This document shows, piece after piece, positions 1 through 6,721 of a stretch of 9,448 nt of DNA. Origin of the DNA: DASRQK01 sp040392005 (GTDB lineage Bacteria; Bacteroidota; Bacteroidia; Sphingobacteriales; Sphingobacteriaceae); contig JBEBWT010000057.1 in assembly GCA_040392005.1 (NCBI GenBank), positions 1 to 9,448 of the forward strand. Direction: 5' to 3'. Every line of letters starts with the position of its first letter. Position 1 is the first letter of the stretch. Below the pieces are notes generated by a model, which was not told the origin of the DNA, searched no databases, and was given only the letters and a program-made list of their open reading frames with translations. The position numbers and the translations under genes are program-made.

Positions 1-14
1 CCAGGACCCTGTAC

Positions 15-2303
15 ATGACTATGACTCTATTCCTGGCTGCGACACTGTTACCGTCCTCCGTGATCCCAGTGATGGCGCAGGGGCAGTATATGACGCAGGG
101 GCATCAGGAGCTGGCCGATCAGGTGATCATCCGGCGGACTGATTATGGTGTACCTCACATCAAAGCTGAAAATACGGAAGCGGCCGGGTATGCGATGGGC
201 TATCTGCAATTGGAGGATTACGGAATCCGAGTGGTGCATGGCCTGGTGCAGGCCCGGGGAGAATGGGCGAAATTCAATAAACTGGAGGGCAATGCGCTCC
301 GGAATCAACTGGAAGCCGATGCGGCCAGCCGGCTCCGGTATCAGCGGGCTGTGGAAACTTTCCATTTGCTCAATAAGCATTCGCGGGATATTTTGAACGG
401 CTATGCAAAAGGCATCAACCGCTATATTGAGCTTCATCCGGGTGAATTTCCGGAATGGATCCGGGCGGATTTTACCGGAATGGACGTGCATGCAAAAAAT
501 ATTGGCAGTCACGGCAACGATGCCGTCAGGAAGTTTCTCAATGCATTCCGTAAGGGTGAAAATGAGTTGGGGCAGAGACTTGATCCTGCCATGCCGGATG
601 ATTTGTGGGCCGGTGTACAAAATAGCTGGGCATTGCTGGCCATGCATGGGGAAGATCCGCACCCGGATGAGGGCTCCAATGTCTGGGCTTTGGCACCCCA
701 GCGTACCACTTCGGGCAATGCGATCCTGATGCGCAATCCGCACCTCAACTGGAATGCCGGTTATTATGAAGCGCAGATGGAAATTGCGGGTTTGTTTAAT
801 TTTTACGGGGATTTCAGGATAGGGGATCCTTTGGGGATCGTGGGTGGCTTCAATGAATACCTGGGCTGGTCCACGACCAATAATTATACGGACAATGAGG
901 AGATTTACGGCTTTGCGGTGGACCCTGAGCATGCGGATCGGTATCTGCTGGACGGCAAATCCTATCCATTGATTTCAAAATCCGTGGAAGTCGATTATTT
1001 GCAGGATGGCCAATTACACCGGCAGACGCGTACCTTTTTGCAGACTCCCTATGGGCCGGTCATTCACCAGACTCCGGACCATATTTATGTGATCAAAGCC
1101 GTCAATGACGGAGAATACCGGGTGACCGAACAATTTATCCGGATGATGGCGGCTACCGATCTGGAAGAATGGAAAGAGGCTATGCGGATGCAGGCCAGAC
1201 CCACTTCCAATTTTACCTATGCAGACCGGGATGGCCATATTTTTTATGTGTGGAACGGATCGATTCCTGCGGTTAGCCACCCTTCGGGTAAAGATACGGC
1301 TGCGGTGTATGTGAGCAGTCATTCGGAAATATGGTCAGCGCTGATTCCCTGGGATGATCTGCCCCAGTTACTGGATCCAAAGGGAGGATATGTGCGCAAT
1401 GAGAATGACCCCTTCCATTTTACCAATCTGAATGAGGTCTTTGATGAGCACGATTTTCCGGACAATTTTCCAAAAGCACAATTGCGTCTGCGGAGCCAGC
1501 TTTCCCTGCAATTGATTGCCAATGAGGACCGCTTATCCCTGGAAGAGGTGATCGCACGCAAGCATGATATGAGTGCCATCCTGGCGGACCGGGTCAAGGA
1601 TGATCTGATCCGGGCCGTGGAACGTTCCCGGCCTTCCGGAAAAGTCAGGCAGGCATTGAACCAATTGAAATCCTGGGACAATACGGTGGCTGCCGGTAGC
1701 CGGGGCGGGGTGGTTTTTGATATGTGGTGGAAACGCTATGTCCGTCTGGCAGCCGGGGAACAGCGGGTGGAAGCTACGCCTGAATCCGCTGGCTATGCGG
1801 CCCCTGCAACGGCCCTGTTTGCAAGGCCCTGGTCGAAGGAGGAGCCGACCAGTACCCCACAGGGGCTGGGGAGTCCGGATCTGGCCGTAGAAGCCTTTGT
1901 CTGGGCAGTAGCCGAATGCGAGAAACAATTTGGAAGCTGGGATCTGGCCTGGGGGGACGTATATAGGGCCCGGATCGGGGAACAGGATTATGCAGTGGGT
2001 GGGGTCAGTGGTGACCTGGGTGCATTCAGGGTGCTTTGGTTTGAGGATCATGCCACGGATAGCAAGAAACGGCAGGTAAGCGGGGGAGATGGCTGGGTAT
2101 TTGCTGTGGAATTCGGAGCGGTTCCCCGTGCTTATTCAGTATTGGCTTACGGGGAAAGCATCAAAAGTAATTCGCCCTATTATGCGGATCAACTGAAAAT
2201 GTTTACGGAGAATAAAATGAAACCGGTTTTCTATACGGAAGATGATATCCGGCAACATACCATCAGAAAATATCATCCCGGCCAACCGGACATAAAGGAT
2301 TGA
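15..2303 (+). CDS. Penicillin acylase family protein (Ntn hydrolase), secreted; N-terminus possibly cut by window edge
   Basis: Secreted amidase of the penicillin/AHL/cephalosporin acylase superfamily, which hydrolyses amide bonds between an acyl group and an amine. Family members are made as a precursor and cut autocatalytically into alpha and beta chains. The beta-chain start is visible: GSNVWALAP places the nucleophile at Ser221 (codon 675-677), followed by TTSGNAILMRNPHLNW. GGFNEYLGWSTTNN (about 277-290) is the usual motif after it, GGYVRNENDPFHFTN matches the family's 'GyvxxaNN' element, and GGDGWVFAVEF plus SNSPYYADQ mark the typical C-terminus. A hydrophobic segment (4-20) ending VMA-QG looks like a signal peptidase I site after residue 21, implying periplasmic location. 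The segment lacks the usual N-terminal Lys/Arg, and the frame stays open to base 1, so the real start may lie upstream of the window. Substrate cannot be told from sequence: beta-lactams, homoserine lactones and other amides are all possible. Confidence 0.93.
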   Translation: MTMTLFLAATLLPSSVIPVMAQGQYMTQGHQELADQVIIRRTDYGVPHIKAENTEAAGYAMGYLQLEDYGIRVVHGLVQARGEWAKFNKLEGNALRNQLEADAASRLRYQRAVETFHLLNKHSRDILNGYAKGINRYIELHPGEFPEWIRADFTGMDVHAKNIGSHGNDAVRKFLNAFRKGENELGQRLDPAMPDDLWAGVQNSWALLAMHGEDPHPDEGSNVWALAPQRTTSGNAILMRNPHLNWNAGYYEAQMEIAGLFNFYGDFRIGDPLGIVGGFNEYLGWSTTNNYTDNEEIYGFAVDPEHADRYLLDGKSYPLISKSVEVDYLQDGQLHRQTRTFLQTPYGPVIHQTPDHIYVIKAVNDGEYRVTEQFIRMMAATDLEEWKEAMRMQARPTSNFTYADRDGHIFYVWNGSIPAVSHPSGKDTAAVYVSSHSEIWSALIPWDDLPQLLDPKGGYVRNENDPFHFTNLNEVFDEHDFPDNFPKAQLRLRSQLSLQLIANEDRLSLEEVIARKHDMSAILADRVKDDLIRAVERSRPSGKVRQALNQLKSWDNTVAAGSRGGVVFDMWWKRYVRLAAGEQRVEATPESAGYAAPATALFARPWSKEEPTSTPQGLGSPDLAVEAFVWAVAECEKQFGSWDLAWGDVYRARIGEQDYAVGGVSGDLGAFRVLWFEDHATDSKKRQVSGGDGWVFAVEFGAVPRAYSVLAYGESIKSNSPYYADQLKMFTENKMKPVFYTEDDIRQHTIRKYHPGQPDIKD

Positions 2304-2342
2304 TTGAAAAAAGAACAAGGATTGATTGAAGAAGGAACAAGG
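2299..2342 (+). repeat. 22-base tandem duplication across the acylase stop codon
   Basis: Two adjacent 22-base units (2299-2320 and 2321-2342) both begin attgattgaa and end gaacaagg. They match at 20 of 22 positions; both differences are A/G transitions. The stop codon TGA of the acylase (2301-2303) lies inside the first unit. Because the unit is not a multiple of three and lies almost entirely past the stop, it does not encode a protein repeat. Replication slippage is the simplest origin. Confidence 0.9.
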
Positions 2343-2391
2343 ACAATAAGTCTTTATTCTTTGATCCAATTATCCTTAATCAAAAAGAAAG

Positions 2392-2949
2392 ATGAAGAAC
2401 AAGAAAATGATCGGGATTCTGGCAGGCAGCCTGCGCAAGGAATCTTTTTCCAAAAAATTGGGCAAAGCAGTAGTTTCTATGGCCCCTGAAGGATACGAAT
2501 TCCGGATGATATCACTGGAAGACCTGCCGGTCTATAACCAGGATTTTGACGATCACGATCAGGTGCCTGACAGTTATGTGGCGTTCAGGAAAGAAATAGC
2601 AGCCCTGGATGGTTTTATTTTCATTACGCCCGAACACAATCGATCCATCCCGGCCGTGTTGAAAAATGCGGTGGATATCGCATCCAGACCCAAAGGTAAG
2701 AATCTGTGGAACGGCAAACCGGGGGCGGTTTTCAGCAACTCTCCCGGCCCGTTGTCGGCTTTTGGCGCCCATCACCATCTGCGTCAGTGTCTGGTCTGCC
2801 TGAATGTGTATGTGCAGGCTCAGCCGGAAGTATATCTGGCAAAGATAGGTGAAGCCTTTGAGGAAAGTGGGGATCTGAATCCTTCGGTCAAAGGGTTTGT
2901 GCAGAAAGCAGTGGATGCTTTTGTTTCCTGGGTGGAAAGATTGGGTTAA
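2392..2949 (+). CDS. NADPH-dependent FMN reductase (ChrR/azoreductase-like flavoprotein)
   Basis: Cytoplasmic flavodoxin-fold reductase of the NADPH_dep FMN_red family (quinone, azo-dye, chromate or flavin reduction). At 185 residues it has the usual family length. The N-terminal IGILAGSLRKESFSKKL (7-23) is the FMN-phosphate loop (GSxRxxS). TPEHNRSIPAVLKNAVDIAS (79-98) is the signature normally written PEYNxSxPxxLKNAIDWxS; the Tyr is His81 here. NSPGPLSAFGAHHHLRQ (116-132) corresponds to the SxGxxGG isoalloxazine-binding loop, although the double Gly is not kept. The start at 2392 gives a Lys-rich lead before the first beta strand; Met6 (2407) is an alternative. No clear Shine-Dalgarno sequence is present. 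It lies 88 bases after the acylase on the same strand, so co-transcription is possible but not shown. The family call is strong; the physiological substrate is unknown. Confidence 0.93.
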   Translation: MKNKKMIGILAGSLRKESFSKKLGKAVVSMAPEGYEFRMISLEDLPVYNQDFDDHDQVPDSYVAFRKEIAALDGFIFITPEHNRSIPAVLKNAVDIASRPKGKNLWNGKPGAVFSNSPGPLSAFGAHHHLRQCLVCLNVYVQAQPEVYLAKIGEAFEESGDLNPSVKGFVQKAVDAFVSWVERLG

Positions 2950-3012
2950 GTCAATGATTATTTGAGGTGGCCAGTAAGGAAAGCCGGTATAGAGAACAGG
3001 AGTAGTAAGATT

Positions 3013-3708
3013 TTACCCCATTCTACCAAAGGCCTCCAGATATTTGTCAATAAATTCCTGCTTTTCCTTTGAGCGGTACTGTTGAATATACCTGGGATGC
3101 TCCAGCACCAGCATACGGTCAAACAGCTTTTCTTCCTTATTGATTTTCTGGAGAAATCCGGCGTTTTTCTTTCCGAGGACAAATACGGTGTCGGTGTCCA
3201 GGCCTATTTGGATATGAGCTTTCAGGGATTCCACCATATAGGACCTTAGCGTTTCAAACAACTCCCTGTCATCATAATAATTGGCATTGAGCCAGTCTCC
3301 GCTTTTTGTTTTTCGCACAATGGCCAGCGGAAAGGGTGAGTTGATGTAAAAATCCCGGTAAAAGGCCGAAGCACCCCCATAGGCGTCGATCATATCATAC
3401 ATAAAAACAGAAGAAACCTCATGGGTGCGGGCTGAATGCATACGGATTCCGCAGGCGGTTTCCAGGCGTTTGGTGTCGGTGAAGGGCACTCCGGTGACCC
3501 CGGCCCCGTGCCGGCTGGGATTGATGCCGATCAGAAACTTCCGGGACCTGTCATCCGCATAGTATTTGTTGTAAAAGGCTTCCATCACCCGCATGGTTTC
3601 TGGATTATCCAGATAGGGGTTGAGCGCACGGAATCCCTCCGGCATTTCCCCTTTATAATGCAGATTTTGGTTGAATACGATGATTCTGGATGCCAGTGTA
3701 TCTTTCAT
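3013..3708 (-). CDS. SMUG2-type uracil-DNA glycosylase (DUF4918 family)
   Basis: Base-excision-repair glycosylase of the SMUG2 branch of the uracil-DNA glycosylase superfamily, described from Pedobacter heparinus; it removes uracil or deaminated bases from DNA. Motif 1 is GINPSRHGAG (61-70) followed by VTGVPFTDTKRL (71-82), resembling SMUG1's GMNPGP...TGVPFG; here the residue after Pro is Ser64 rather than the Gly seen in SMUG1. YINSPFPLA (121-129) and NANYYDD (141-147) are family-typical internal blocks. The C-terminal motif 2 is LEHPRYIQQYR (202-212), with His204 in the position of the superfamily's catalytic-loop His. Length is 231 residues, near the family norm. The start lies 24 bases after the stop of the upstream MFS exporter on the same strand, so the two are probably co-transcribed. 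It converges with the FMN reductase, and I see no clear terminator hairpin in the 63 bases between them. Confidence 0.88.
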   Translation of the reverse strand: MKDTLASRIIVFNQNLHYKGEMPEGFRALNPYLDNPETMRVMEAFYNKYYADDRSRKFLIGINPSRHGAGVTGVPFTDTKRLETACGIRMHSARTHEVSSVFMYDMIDAYGGASAFYRDFYINSPFPLAIVRKTKSGDWLNANYYDDRELFETLRSYMVESLKAHIQIGLDTDTVFVLGKKNAGFLQKINKEEKLFDRMLVLEHPRYIQQYRSKEKQEFIDKYLEAFGRMG

Positions 3709-3732
3709 GATGTCTGTACTTCTGTGTTTGCA

Positions 3733-5001
3733 TTATATCTGTGCTTCCGCAACTTTCTTGCCGAGTCCCATCATGGCCGGATTGAAGAATGCAAGGATAC
3801 CAATGAAGGTAATCAGGGATCCCATGACGATGAATAAGGTATTGACACCGAACAGGTCTGCGGCCCAGCCCGTGGAAACCAATCCGATCACGGAGGGAAT
3901 GATGGCAATGCTGAAATACAGGGAAAAGACCCGACCCATAAATTCCGGTCTGACTACTTCCTGCAATACCGTCATAAAGCAGGCATGATAGACCGAAGCG
4001 GCCATTCCGCCCAGCGTAGTGAGACCCACAAAAATGTAAAATGTATGTGCCGGTATGTATCCGGACAAGGCCAGGGATATTCCCAGTATGATCATTGTGC
4101 TGTTGATAATCAGTATTTTGGAAATGCCCGGTTTGAAAATTCCAATCAGGCTGCCTCCCAGCAGCATGCCAATGCCCCATACAATTTCGATCAGGCTCAT
4201 TTCCCATTTCCCTCCCTGAAAATGATCCAGTGTGAGCAGGGGAAACAGTACCGCTACGGGCATGATGCAAAATGTAAATAAGGTGGAATACAGGAACAAC
4301 CAACCCAAGCCCTTATTCCTCATGATTTCCCGGAATCCGCCTTTCAGGTCATTCCATACCTGTCCCATACTGCTTTTGGCTTTTTCTGCGATTTCCGGAT
4401 TGGGAATATGTACAAACAGTAAGGAGATGACGGCGATCATGGCCCCGAAAATATCCAGCAATAGCGCATTGCCAATAGATAGGAGGGTGATTGCCAATGC
4501 TCCCAGTGCGGGCCCGGCAATGGAAGATATAGACTGGATCATTTGATTGATCCCCGCAATCCGCAGCAACTGATCTTCCGGTGCGATCATGGGGATGGCG
4601 GCCTGCATGGCGGGCATATGGAAAGCCGAGCCCACGGACCGGAGCCCCAGCATCACATAGATCAGGAGCAGACTTTCATAACCCAGGTAAAAACTGATGG
4701 ACATAGCCAGGGTACAGGCAGCCACAAAAAGATCTGCAATGATCATGGTTTTCTTGCGGTCCCAGCGATCAATATAGACTCCTGCAAAGGGTCCGACGAT
4801 CGCTGCGGGCAGTAATCCGGCAATCGCCCCATAGGCTAATATTTCAGCCGAATTGTGCGTGATGCTCAACCAGATGATGATGGCAAAATTGACGGCCGAA
4901 CTGGTGATCAGCGAGACAAACTGCCCGATCCAGATAAATATAAACTTCCTTTTCCAGGATCTGTCCATCAATTTTAGTCTGTTAAGTGGATTTAAGCCCA
5001 T
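3733..5001 (-). CDS. MFS efflux transporter, DHA3/macrolide-efflux type (MFS_3)
   Basis: Inner-membrane major facilitator superfamily exporter, probably proton-driven, resembling the DHA3 group (MefA-type macrolide efflux, EntS-type exporters). The 422-residue protein has 10-12 hydrophobic segments. The first is KFIFIWIGQFVSLITSSAV (19-37). Motif A between segments 2 and 3 reads GPFAGVYIDRWDRKK (70-84), matching GxxaDrxdRkk. RSVGSAFHMPAMQAAIPMI (about 120-138) is the conserved DHA3 block around segment 4. A charged loop (IPNPEIAEKAKSSMGQ) joins the two halves. Start: Met1 at 5001 lies only about 13 bases from a possible -7 box, whereas Met12 (codon 4966-4968, MDRSWKRK) gives a start closer to typical family N-termini; both are plausible. 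Substrate is unknown: drug, siderophore or lipid are possible. It is followed by the SMUG2-type gene and faces DoxX across an 82-base divergent promoter region. Confidence 0.9.
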   Translation of the reverse strand: MGLNPLNRLKLMDRSWKRKFIFIWIGQFVSLITSSAVNFAIIIWLSITHNSAEILAYGAIAGLLPAAIVGPFAGVYIDRWDRKKTMIIADLFVAACTLAMSISFYLGYESLLLIYVMLGLRSVGSAFHMPAMQAAIPMIAPEDQLLRIAGINQMIQSISSIAGPALGALAITLLSIGNALLLDIFGAMIAVISLLFVHIPNPEIAEKAKSSMGQVWNDLKGGFREIMRNKGLGWLFLYSTLFTFCIMPVAVLFPLLTLDHFQGGKWEMSLIEIVWGIGMLLGGSLIGIFKPGISKILIINSTMIILGISLALSGYIPAHTFYIFVGLTTLGGMAASVYHACFMTVLQEVVRPEFMGRVFSLYFSIAIIPSVIGLVSTGWAADLFGVNTLFIVMGSLITFIGILAFFNPAMMGLGKKVAEAQI

Positions 5002-5013
5002 TATGTAGAGGGA

Positions 5014-5021
5014 TAAAGATA
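5014..5021 (-). promoter_or_regulatory. Candidate -7 box for the MFS exporter (TATCTTTA)
   Basis: On the minus strand this reads TATCTTTA, one mismatch from the Bacteroidota consensus TAnnTTTG. It sits 12 bases before the ATG at 5001, implying a leader of a few bases if that start is used, or about 40 bases if translation starts at Met12. No -33 TTTG is seen at the expected distance. It lies within the left arm of the inverted repeat. Confidence 0.35.
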
Positions 5022-5060
5022 AGAAAAACCTAAAAAAATGGCAGGTTATTTCTTATCTTT
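5015..5060. promoter_or_regulatory. Inverted repeat between divergent MFS and DoxX genes (candidate shared operator)
   Basis: The left arm (5015-5031) and right arm (5043-5060) pair over 17 bp: 12 continuous pairs (AAAGATAAGAAA with TTTCTTATCTTT), one unpaired A at 5048, then 5 more pairs (AACCT with AGGTT), around an 11-base A-rich centre. Each arm contains a TATCTTT promoter-like box, one facing each way. A symmetric protein bound here would cover both promoters. It could also be a stem-loop in RNA, but it lies upstream of the inferred DoxX start site. Confidence 0.6.
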
Positions 5061-5061
5061 G
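5054..5061 (+). promoter_or_regulatory. Bacteroidota -7 promoter box for DoxX (TATCTTTG)
   Basis: Exact match to TAnnTTTG, 22 bases before the DoxX ATG at 5084, in an AT-rich stretch. The expected -33 TTTG is not visible 19-21 bases upstream, where the sequence is a run of A. It lies in the right arm of the inverted repeat at 5015-5060. Confidence 0.55.
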
Positions 5062-5083
5062 AATACTAAAAACAATTCATTCG

Positions 5084-5500
5084 ATGGCTATGAACCGCGT
5101 AAATACTGATTTGGGACTTCTGATGATCCGCTTCGCGGCATTTCTTATGTTTTTTCATGGTTTGAGCAAACTGATCAAGGGACACGGTGGTGTCCGGCAG
5201 CACTTGGCTGACCATGGTTTGCCGGACTTTTTGTGGTTCGGTGTCCCTCTGGCCGAAGTGGTTGCCCCGATACTGATCCTTCTGGGCATCTTTACCCGGA
5301 TAGGGGGGCTGCTGTATGTTTTTGTAATGGGATTTGCCATTTATTTCACCAGTTGGGACAATCTGTTTGCCATCAATGAACGCAGCGGTGCATTGTCCAT
5401 CGAGGCCAATCTGCTGTTTTTGTTCTGCGGATTGTGCCTGTTTTTTGCCGGTGGCGGAAAATACGTCCTTTACAAGCCAGGTAATTACTGGTTGAGATAA
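5084..5500 (+). CDS. DoxX family integral membrane protein
   Basis: Small inner-membrane protein of the DoxX family, often linked to redox or thiosulfate/quinol metabolism and oxidative stress, but mostly of undefined biochemistry. The 138 residues contain four hydrophobic segments at about 10-26, 53-70, 72-89 and 106-123. Family marks include LLMIRFAAFLMFFHGLSKL (12-30; the R-x(8)-HG-x-xK pattern of helix 1), GLPDFLWFGVPLAEVVAPI (45-63; the Glu in helix 2 is conserved) and GGLLYVFVMGFAIYF (74-88). The polar loop WDNLFAINERSGALSIEANLLFL (about 91-113) ends in the family-typical ExN before the last helix. Start ATG at 5084; Met3 (5090) is an alternative. It is alone on the plus strand here, divergent from the MFS exporter and convergent with the SRPBCC-DinB gene. 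Confidence 0.92.
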   Translation: MAMNRVNTDLGLLMIRFAAFLMFFHGLSKLIKGHGGVRQHLADHGLPDFLWFGVPLAEVVAPILILLGIFTRIGGLLYVFVMGFAIYFTSWDNLFAINERSGALSIEANLLFLFCGLCLFFAGGGKYVLYKPGNYWLR

Positions 5501-5516
5501 TTCCGAATTTCGGAAT
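5500..5516. terminator. Short hairpin at the DoxX stop codon, possible weak terminator
   Basis: ATTCCGA (5500-5506) pairs perfectly with TCGGAAT (5510-5516) around a three-base loop, starting on the last base of the DoxX TAA. No T-run follows in either direction, so it is a poor intrinsic terminator. It lies in the 71-base convergent gap before the SRPBCC-DinB stop codon. Confidence 0.3.
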
Positions 5517-5571
5517 GCAGCGATAATTTTGAAATAGTTTGCCAACACACGACCGGGCAGACCGGACGGAA

Positions 5572-6636
5572 TCACTGATTGAGCGGATCCGGAAAGCCGG
5601 GTGCTGCCTTGATCTCCTGGATTTGCAGGGTGTGCCTTGCCGTGTGGCCCGCCAGGAACATCAATGACTGATAGGCATCTGAAAGACCCGAAGGCGAAGC
5701 ACTTACATGGTTGCGGAGGTCTTCCACAGGTGTGTTTCTTATAAAGTCATGAATGACCGTCCGCTGCGCTTCCATATCTTTCAGTGCAGATGCCGCATCC
5801 TGATATTTGCCTGTTGGCACCAGCACATCCGGTGCTTTATATTTTTCACTTCTGTCCGTAGCCATCCGGACGATATCCTCATCCGAAAAGGCGATTTCGG
5901 CCCGTTTCTCCGGATTGGCGGGCTGTTTCATGTTTTCCCGGATCATGTCAAAGATCATTTGTTCAGTCAGGATAATGTGCTCGAGGCATTGGCTGATGGA
6001 CCATTGATCGGCCGATGGTTGAAAATCCAGTTGTGCTTTGGTCAGCCCCCTTACCTCTTGCCGGAGATTATTCTGGGTTTGCAAAAAATAGTGGAGTGCC
6101 GCTGCCTGTTCGGTCAATTCCTGACTTTCGAGCAATTCTTTCAGGTTTTGTAAACCCTGTTCGAAATCTTTTCCCACATCGAACAGCAGGTTGAACACAT
6201 TCCAGGGATAGGGTGTGACGCCTTTCATGCCCCAGGTCACCCGGGTTTGGTCAGGCCCCTGTTCCTGCAAGACAAAAAACGAATTGGCCGGCATGCCCAT
6301 ACCGAAATCCAGCTCGGTAGATATACTGTCCGGGCTGGAAATACTGATGATTTTCTGTGAGCCTTTACCCAATTTTTTACTATCCCAACTATATTTATAG
6401 CCTACCGTGCCATCAATACCTTCTTCGGAATACTTCAGATCCGGATCCGATAATTGCCAGACGCCATAATTGTCCTGGTTCCTTACGAAACGGATATACT
6501 CAAAAACCTGGCTTTTTGGTTTTTCAATCACGATCTGTCGCTCGCTGTAAAACCCTTTGGGGGCAAGAAGTGCCACCACCAGCGGAATAGCAATGATGAT
6601 AGCAATGATGATCAGAATTTTTTTAACGATTTTCAT
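5572..6636 (-). CDS. Membrane-anchored SRPBCC-DinB fusion protein
   Basis: Two domains in one 354-residue chain. Residues 1-25 (MKIVKKILIIIAIIIAIPLV and on) form an N-terminal hydrophobic anchor with positive residues in front. Residues about 28-170 look like an SRPBCC (polyketide cyclase/START-like) domain: APKGFYSERQIVIEKPKSQVFEYIR is its usual first strand, and GPDQTRVTWGMKG its late strand. Residues about 174-345 look like a DinB_2 domain, a four-helix bundle related to bacillithiol or mycothiol transferases. QWSISQCLEHIILTE (211-225) and AGHTARHTLQIQEI (329-342) supply His220, His331 and His335, the spacing of the DinB metal triad. Both single-domain families are common in Bacteroidota, often in small operons with VOC and AHSA1 genes; the fusion is less usual. 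Seventy bases separate it from the AHSA1 gene upstream, so co-transcription is likely. Catalytic activity is unknown. An intact reading frame through the junction argues against an assembly artefact. Confidence 0.85.
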   Translation of the reverse strand: MKIVKKILIIIAIIIAIPLVVALLAPKGFYSERQIVIEKPKSQVFEYIRFVRNQDNYGVWQLSDPDLKYSEEGIDGTVGYKYSWDSKKLGKGSQKIISISSPDSISTELDFGMGMPANSFFVLQEQGPDQTRVTWGMKGVTPYPWNVFNLLFDVGKDFEQGLQNLKELLESQELTEQAAALHYFLQTQNNLRQEVRGLTKAQLDFQPSADQWSISQCLEHIILTEQMIFDMIRENMKQPANPEKRAEIAFSDEDIVRMATDRSEKYKAPDVLVPTGKYQDAASALKDMEAQRTVIHDFIRNTPVEDLRNHVSASPSGLSDAYQSLMFLAGHTARHTLQIQEIKAAPGFPDPLNQ

Positions 6637-6679
6637 AAATTGAGTTTTTAAGGTTATTTTTTGAGATCCGCTGGTTGTT

Positions 6680-6721
6680 TGTGGATTATTCGGGTTTCAT
6701 TGTGGATCATTCGGGTTTCAT
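6680..6721 (-). repeat. 21-base tandem duplication across the AHSA1-protein stop codon
   Basis: Units 6680-6700 and 6701-6721 match at 20 of 21 positions. On the coding (minus) strand each unit reads ATG AAA CCC GAA, stop, TCC ACA. The first copy ends the protein with TGA, and the second carries TAA in frame. Read-through of the TGA would add seven residues and stop at the duplicate. The duplication lies at the 3' end of the AHSA1 gene and runs into the gap before the SRPBCC-DinB gene. Confidence 0.93.

Noticed and set aside
48..932. Long minus-strand open frame opposite the acylase
   Set aside because: It is a shadow of the acylase; its translation has no family features, while the plus-strand frame has the complete acylase motif set.
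2351..2392. AT-rich hairpin just before and touching the FMN reductase ATG
   Set aside because: TTTGAT/ATCAAA and TCTTT/AAAGA can pair, but with mismatches and a 13-base loop; in such low-complexity sequence this is expected by chance.
2304..2489. A small plus-strand reading frame right after the acylase stop
   Set aside because: It consists of the tandem repeat and then the FMN reductase sequence in another frame, with no recognisable protein character.
2950..3012. Bidirectional terminator in the convergent FMN reductase-SMUG2 gap
   Set aside because: No stem longer than four base pairs and no T-run could be found on either strand.
3706..3742. Direct repeat around the MFS stop and SMUG2 start (ACAGATATAATG and ACAGACATCATG on the minus strand)
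   Set aside because: Only 10 of 12 bases match, with a 25-base period; too short to separate from chance, unlike the two 21-22 base duplications.
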